A program made the translations under genes and the position numbers. Under the pieces are notes generated by a model. It was not told the origin of the DNA. It saw nothing but the letters and a program-made list of their open reading frames with translations, and searched no databases. Positions 48,512-52,910 of a stretch of 52,910 nt of DNA are shown here, piece by piece. This stretch comes from Betaproteobacteria bacterium UBA5216. Its GTDB lineage: Bacteria; Pseudomonadota; Gammaproteobacteria; Burkholderiales; SG8-41. The stretch spans positions 1 to 52,910 of the forward strand of contig DHVE01000043.1 of the NCBI GenBank assembly GCA_002412495.1, in the 5' to 3' direction. The number at the start of each line of letters is the position of its first letter. The stretch's first letter is position 1.

Positions 48512-49495
48512 TTAATCCACCCGCGCGCCGGAGAGCTTGATCACATTCGCCCACTTGGCAATTTCGGATTTCACGTGCGCGGCCAATTGCTCGCGCGTGC
48601 CGCCCACCGGTACCACACCTTCTTCGCCGAGGCGCGCCTTGATATCCGCGCTTTGCATGATTTTCGCCAACTGCGCGTTGAGCAGATTGAGTATGTCGGC
48701 AGGCGTTCCCAGAGGCGCGAACAACCCGTACCACTGGCTCGATTCATAACCCTTCAATCCGGCTTCCGCCACGGTGGGCAGATTCGGCATCGCCGACAAC
48801 CGCTCGCGGCTGGTGACGGCCAATGCGCGCAAACGACCTGTCTTCACGTGCGGGCCGGCGTTGATCGCTGGCAGGAACATGATCGTTGCCTCGCCGCCGA
48901 GCAACCCGATCATAGCCGGGCCGGAGCCGCGGTACGGGATATGCACCATCTTCACGCCGGCCATCACGTTGAACAACTCGCCCGCGAGATGCGGTGTGCT
49001 GCCACTGCCCGAACCCGCGAAACCGATCTCGCCAGGTTTCGCTTTTGCCAGTGCGATCAGTTCGCCCACGGATTTTGCCGGTAGCGATGGATGCGCCACC
49101 AGTACATTGGGGCCAAACGCTATCAGGCTGATGGCTTCGAAATCACGTACCGGATCGTAAGGCGCCTTACGGTACAGGCTGGGTGACGTGACAAAATTCG
49201 CACCATTGACCATCAGTGTGTACCCGTCCTTGGCGGATTTGGCTACGGCTTCGCTGCCGATCATGCCATTGGCGCCGCCGCGATTTTCAACCACAAACGT
49301 GCGGCCCAGCGCTTCGGAAAGTTTGGCTGCGGTGAGGCGGCCAAGGCTGTCGACGCCGCCACCGGGCGGGAAGGGCACGACGATGCGCACGGGGCCGGTG
49401 GGGTAGGTTTGCGCGACTGCTTGCTGCGCGTCGCCAAACGCAACGACGGCAGAGATTGCAAGTGTCACGATGCAAGAAGACGCCGAAAACCCCAA
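48512..49495 (-). CDS. Bug/TctC-family periplasmic substrate-binding protein
   Basis: A Bug receptor with motifs PVRIVVPFPPGGGVD, FVVENRGGANGMIG, KDGYTLM, KMVHIPYRGSGPA and KWANVIKLSGA. The start is uncertain. The frame is open upstream to 49834, but beyond 49495 it reads through dRS3-like repeats (RRREPI, PQPGGGDTRFRGND). A TTG at 49495 gives 327 aa and a reasonable signal peptide (core CIVTLAISAVVAFG, cleavage near AVAQ); a GTG at 49468 and an ATG at 49639 are alternatives. The repeat insertion may have replaced the original start region. Convergent with the selenoprotein operon. Confidence 0.82.
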   Translation of the reverse strand: MGFSASSCIVTLAISAVVAFGDAQQAVAQTYPTGPVRIVVPFPPGGGVDSLGRLTAAKLSEALGRTFVVENRGGANGMIGSEAVAKSAKDGYTLMVNGANFVTSPSLYRKAPYDPVRDFEAISLIAFGPNVLVAHPSLPAKSVGELIALAKAKPGEIGFAGSGSGSTPHLAGELFNVMAGVKMVHIPYRGSGPAMIGLLGGEATIMFLPAINAGPHVKTGRLRALAVTSRERLSAMPNLPTVAEAGLKGYESSQWYGLFAPLGTPADILNLLNAQLAKIMQSADIKARLGEEGVVPVGGTREQLAAHVKSEIAKWANVIKLSGARVD

Positions 49496-49497
49496 TC

Positions 49498-49614
49498 CGT
49501 CATTCCCGCGAAAGCGGGTATCCCCTCCCCCCGGCTGCGGGGGGAGGTAGGAGGGGGGGCAACGGTGTCTCAAGTGGCACGGTGTTATGGGTTCCCGCCT
49601 TCGCGGGAACGACG
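49498..49614. repeat. dRS3-like palindrome pair with G/C hairpin
   Basis: dRS3-like units at 49498-49523 and 49591-49614 lie in inverted orientation. Between them is a perfect 10-bp hairpin, CCTCCCCCCG at 49524-49533 and CGGGGGGAGG at 49538-49547, with loop GCTG. The composite lies at the 5' end of the Bug gene. Confidence 0.8.
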
Positions 49615-49646
49615 GGTAGGGGGAATCCAAGTGTTCCATGTCAGCT

Positions 49647-52600
49647 TTATTTTGCACGTTGACTAGCCTTAACCAATATACGCGCCGCCCACTCCACCGC
49701 CATCTCGCGCTTATAGGCCGCCGAGCCGCGCACATCCGACACCGGTTGCGCGAGGTTGCGCACCACTCGCACGGCCTCACGTATCGCATCTTCCGACAAC
49801 GGCTTGCCAATGAGTTGCGCCAGATCAAGCACAATCGGCTTCCAGCCCATGCAGCCTACCACCACGCGCGCGGCGGCGCAGTTGCCGGTGCCATCCAAAG
49901 TGACTTTGGCCGCGACATTGACGGTGGGGATTTCCAGCTCGCCGCGCAGCATATACTTGTGGAAGGCCGAGCCGGTGCGCGCGGGCAGCGCGTCCGCCTC
50001 GACACTGACGACCAATTCGTCCTTGCCGAAACGCTTTTCAAAGGCTTCATCGAGCGCCAGCGTGCGTTGCCCTCGCGTACCCGCGACGGTGACGCGCGCA
50101 TTCAACGCGAGCAATGCGATGGGCAGATCAAAACCCGCGATCAGCGGCCCGATGCTGCCGCCGACGGTAATCATGCGGCGCAGGCGCGTGTGGCCGACAG
50201 CTTCAAGCGCATCGTGTATCGCCTGCCAGCCCGCTTTGACTTTCGCGTCTTCAAAAATGCGCTGCTGACTCACCGCCGAGCCGATTTTCAACACGCCGCT
50301 ATTGGCAACGCCCATTTCCAAAAGCTCCGGCACGCGTGCCAGCGACACCAGTCGCTTCGCCTGCGGATAACCCGTGCGCTCGCGGCGCAGCGCATGCGAC
50401 ATGCCGCCGGACACCAGCGCGGTGTCGCCTTCGGCCATCCACTTCACGGCTTCGTCCACCGATGTTGCGACGACAAATTCCGGGTTGAACGGGCGCGGGC
50501 CTGACGGTTTGCCGACCGAAAGGCGCGACCACATGCCGCCCTTGGGTTCGCTTGCGGGCGCAACCACTTCATTCACGTACAACTCGGGATGCAACGCGCG
50601 ATGCACCTTTTCCGCCGTGATCGGGAGGTTGTGGATACGCACGCCCACTGCATCGGCAATCGCGTTGGCAATCGCGGCGGGTATCGCATCCAGCCCAATT
50701 TCGCCCAGTCCCTTGGCGCCGAACGGCCCCGACGGTTCAAACGAATCCGCGAAGGCGACATGCATCTTCGGCAGATTCGCCGCGCCTGGTAGCGGGTAAT
50801 CCTTCAATTGCGGATCAGTCGGCTGGCCGTTCCACAAATCAAAATATTCAGTCATCGCCAGACCGATGCCCTGCACCACGCCGCCATGCACCTGGCCCTG
50901 TGCCATTGCGGGATGCAGCACGGTGCCGCAATCGACCACGGCGGAAATTTCTTCGAGCCTCACCGCGCCGGTGCCGCGATCCACCTCGACCTCGACGCAC
51001 TGCGCGGCAAAGTTATACGAACCCGATTCATTGCCGTAGCGGCTGTGATCCGGAAAATCGGAAGGGTTATCGAAATTCCCCACGCCGATGATCGGCTGCC
51101 CGCCGCGTTTATAGATGTTGGCACGCGTAATCACCGCCACCGGCTTGTAGGCCGACTCCGGCCCGGCTTTCGGCCCAATCTGGCCATTGATGATGCTGAG
51201 GTCTTCCACCGGCAGCTTGAATTGTTCGGCGGCGGCGGCCATCAGTTGTTTCGCTGCCTCGCCCGCCGCGCGCTTCACCGCGTTGCCCGCGACATACGTG
51301 ACGCGGCTCGCGAGCGCGCCCAACGCATAAGGATGCACATCGGTGTCGGGGCGCGTGATGTCTACGTCCTCGTACGGCAAGCCGAGTTCTTCGGCGGCGA
51401 TCTGGCGAAGCACCGTCAATGTGCCCTGACCGATTTCGCCTTCGCCGGTGATGATGGTGGCGCGGCCGTCGTCGTTGATGCGTACGATTGCCGAACTGCC
51501 GTCCCAATCGCCGAAGCTGCGCCGGCCATTGACGTGCAGGCTGCAACCCATGCCCAGACCATGATTGGATCGCTTGTTTTTGCGCTTGGCTTTCCAGTCG
51601 ATGAGTTCGACCGCTTTGTCGATACACTGCTTCAATTCACAACTGGTGATCTTGTGATTGTGCGGCGACACGTCGCCCGGCTCCACCGCGTTCAGGTGCA
51701 GCAGCTTCTCCACGGGGATGCCGAGTTTCTCGGCGGCTAAATCCCATGCCTGTTCCACCGCCCAGTCGGCGGAAGGATTGCCGAAGCCGCGAAACGCGCC
51801 TGTGGGCACCAGGTTGGTATACACCAGCCGAGAATGCGCGCGTGCGTTGGGGTATTTGTAGAGCGCGTCATGGCGCACGGTCGCAGCGCCCAAAATCGCC
51901 TGCGATTTGCCGGTGTAGGCGCCATTGTCGGCCCACATTTTGATTTCTTTGGCGAGCACCTTGCCCGCCTTGCTGAAGCCGAGGCGCACCCAGTAGCGCA
52001 TGGGCATGCGCGGGTGGCTGGCGAGAAACTCTTCCTCGCGCGTGTGGATCAGCTTCACCGGCTTGCCGGATTTGCGCGCAAGCATGGCGCAGATCACCGA
52101 GCAATTGTCATCGCCTGATTTGCCGCCAAAGCCGCCGCCGACTTCGGTTTGAATCACGCGCATTTGTGATTCGGGTATGCCCAACGCCGTTGAGTAGCGA
52201 CCGCGCGCGAGATACGGCGTTTGCGAGTTGCACCACAGCGTGTAGCGCCCCTCGGAAAATTTCGCAACACAACCTATGGTTTCCAGCGAGGTATGCCACT
52301 GACGCTGCGATTGCCACGTGCCTTCAACGATGCAGTCACTTGCCTTGAACCCGGCATCGACATCGCCGCGCTCGAAATTGAATTCGTGCGCGATGTTGCC
52401 GGCGCAATCGTCATGCACCAGCGGCGCGTTGGGTGCCATCGCCTCGTCCATCGACAGCACGGCGGGTAGCACCTCGTATTTCACGATAATCTTATCGACG
52501 GCGGCACGCGCGATTTCGGGCGAAATGGCGGCAACGGCGGCGACTTCATCGCCCACATACCGTACGCGCCCGATGGCGAGCGGATACAAATCCGGCCGGA

Positions 52601-52856
52601 ACGCGCCCCATTTTTTGTGCGCGGTGTCTTCGCCGGTAATCACCGCTTTTACGCCGGGCGTGGCGCGCGCGGCACTGACATCGATTGACACAATGCGCGC
52701 ATTCGGATGCGGCGAGCGCAGCACTGCGCCGTGCAGCATGCCGGGCATTTGAATGTCGGCCACGTACTGCGCCGCGCCGGTGACTTTGGGGATGGCGTCG
52801 GTGCGTTGTACGTCTTTGCCGATGACGAGTAGACCTGCTGTGCGGGGATCGTTCAT
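49647..52856 (-). CDS. Xanthine dehydrogenase-family enzyme, fused molybdopterin and FAD subunits
   Basis: A 1069-aa molybdenum hydroxylase. The molybdopterin-binding part (about 1-775) opens with DAIPKVTGAAQYVADIQMPG and carries GGGFGGKSG (240-248), AFRGFGNP (R356), GEIGQG (473-478) and the catalytic base E719 in GAKGLGEIG. A FAD-binding domain follows directly (about 788-965, NPEFVVATSVDEAVKWMAEG and TVGGSIG), then a CO-dehydrogenase flavoprotein C-terminal-like domain. Large and medium subunits are normally separate, and the usual order in fused enzymes is FeS-FAD-Mo, so this Mo-FAD fusion is unusual. The 2Fe-2S subunit gene should lie just upstream, beyond the window. The substrate is unknown (an aldehyde, purine or aromatic heterocycle). 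Confidence 0.9.
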   Translation of the reverse strand: MNDPRTAGLLVIGKDVQRTDAIPKVTGAAQYVADIQMPGMLHGAVLRSPHPNARIVSIDVSAARATPGVKAVITGEDTAHKKWGAFRPDLYPLAIGRVRYVGDEVAAVAAISPEIARAAVDKIIVKYEVLPAVLSMDEAMAPNAPLVHDDCAGNIAHEFNFERGDVDAGFKASDCIVEGTWQSQRQWHTSLETIGCVAKFSEGRYTLWCNSQTPYLARGRYSTALGIPESQMRVIQTEVGGGFGGKSGDDNCSVICAMLARKSGKPVKLIHTREEEFLASHPRMPMRYWVRLGFSKAGKVLAKEIKMWADNGAYTGKSQAILGAATVRHDALYKYPNARAHSRLVYTNLVPTGAFRGFGNPSADWAVEQAWDLAAEKLGIPVEKLLHLNAVEPGDVSPHNHKITSCELKQCIDKAVELIDWKAKRKNKRSNHGLGMGCSLHVNGRRSFGDWDGSSAIVRINDDGRATIITGEGEIGQGTLTVLRQIAAEELGLPYEDVDITRPDTDVHPYALGALASRVTYVAGNAVKRAAGEAAKQLMAAAAEQFKLPVEDLSIINGQIGPKAGPESAYKPVAVITRANIYKRGGQPIIGVGNFDNPSDFPDHSRYGNESGSYNFAAQCVEVEVDRGTGAVRLEEISAVVDCGTVLHPAMAQGQVHGGVVQGIGLAMTEYFDLWNGQPTDPQLKDYPLPGAANLPKMHVAFADSFEPSGPFGAKGLGEIGLDAIPAAIANAIADAVGVRIHNLPITAEKVHRALHPELYVNEVVAPASEPKGGMWSRLSVGKPSGPRPFNPEFVVATSVDEAVKWMAEGDTALVSGGMSHALRRERTGYPQAKRLVSLARVPELLEMGVANSGVLKIGSAVSQQRIFEDAKVKAGWQAIHDALEAVGHTRLRRMITVGGSIGPLIAGFDLPIALLALNARVTVAGTRGQRTLALDEAFEKRFGKDELVVSVEADALPARTGSAFHKYMLRGELEIPTVNVAAKVTLDGTGNCAAARVVVGCMGWKPIVLDLAQLIGKPLSEDAIREAVRVVRNLAQPVSDVRGSAAYKREMAVEWAARILVKASQRAK

Positions 52857-52895
52857 GCGTTTACCGTCAGATGTTGCGTTTCTATGAAACTCCTT

Positions 52896-52910
52896 CCCCC
52901 TTGAAGGGGG
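52896..52910. repeat. CCCCCTT-G-AAGGGGG palindrome (cut by window end)
   Basis: A 7-bp perfect palindrome at the window edge, 40 nt upstream of the molybdenum hydroxylase start. It may be a terminator of the preceding gene or part of a dispersed repeat; the rest is not visible. Confidence 0.5.

Noticed and set aside
15967..49614. CRISPR array from recurring short palindromes
   Set aside because: The repeats are dispersed over tens of kb with genes between them and lack regular spacers. No cas genes are present.
1..52910. tRNA, rRNA, or Sec machinery genes within the window
   Set aside because: No tRNA-like cloverleaf (including the long tRNA-Sec), rRNA segment or selA/selB/selD-like protein was recognised on either strand, so the Sec machinery must be elsewhere if the recoding is real.

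Overview
The window is about 53 kb of GC-rich bacterial DNA that reads like a betaproteobacterial (Burkholderiales-type) chromosome. The main reason is the density of Bug/TctC tripartite-tricarboxylate-type periplasmic binding proteins: 13 loci, a hallmark of the Bordetella/Cupriavidus/Polaromonas group. Dispersed Neisseria dRS3-like palindromes fit the same picture. No rRNA, tRNA, phage, integrase or CRISPR array was seen. Start codons were chosen from signal peptides and Shine-Dalgarno (SD) sites.

Layout. 1-4.6 kb: a GldA/GldF/GldG-type ABC export cassette with a DUF4340 protein. 4.6-10.3 kb: five Bug genes in a row, the first frameshifted, with one 66-aa hypothetical gene. 10.3-16 kb: a glutathione S-transferase-like protein, three MFS transporters and a D-2-hydroxyacid dehydrogenase. 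16-20.6 kb: a Bug gene, then a small sulfur cluster (rhodanese, SoxB, DsrE-like lipoprotein). 20.7-28.8 kb: catabolic genes mixed with Bug genes (maleate isomerase/Asp-Glu racemase family, TauD/TfdA dioxygenase, mannonate-dehydratase-like protein), plus an orphan Mrr-like nuclease. 29-38.9 kb: two GlcG/HbpS proteins, a DMT transporter, a small accessory segment (GNAT-like, degenerate hypothetical, HEPN-like), a two-component system divergent from a Bug gene, an ankyrin protein and an MFS transporter. 39-48.4 kb: a long co-directional run of NDP-forming acyl-CoA synthetase, acyl-CoA dehydrogenase, SDR, UbiD decarboxylase, Bug and TauD/TfdA, ending in two selenoprotein genes. 48.5-52.9 kb: a Bug gene and a fused molybdopterin/FAD xanthine-dehydrogenase-family enzyme.

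The most striking content is at 47233-48388. Two adjacent exported redox proteins, one thioredoxin/TlpA-like and one peroxiredoxin, each carry an in-frame TGA exactly where the catalytic cysteine belongs (U-x-x-C, and the peroxidatic position). In both genes a stem-loop follows with its apical loop exactly 26 nt after the TGA and a G in the first two loop positions, as bacterial SECIS elements require. The reading frame continues with full family similarity after each TGA. The pair looks like a periplasmic selenocysteine peroxidase system. Ordinary gene callers would cut both genes into fragments.

A second theme is intergenic palindromes: nested composite repeats at 41.1-41.3 and 43.3-43.5 kb, dRS3-like hairpins, a REPIN-like twin hairpin at 23.4 kb, and a 20-nt AT-rich motif present three times. 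Functionally the region looks like an organic-acid and aromatic-acid uptake and degradation zone, with many binding proteins whose membrane partners (TctA/TctB) are not encoded here.
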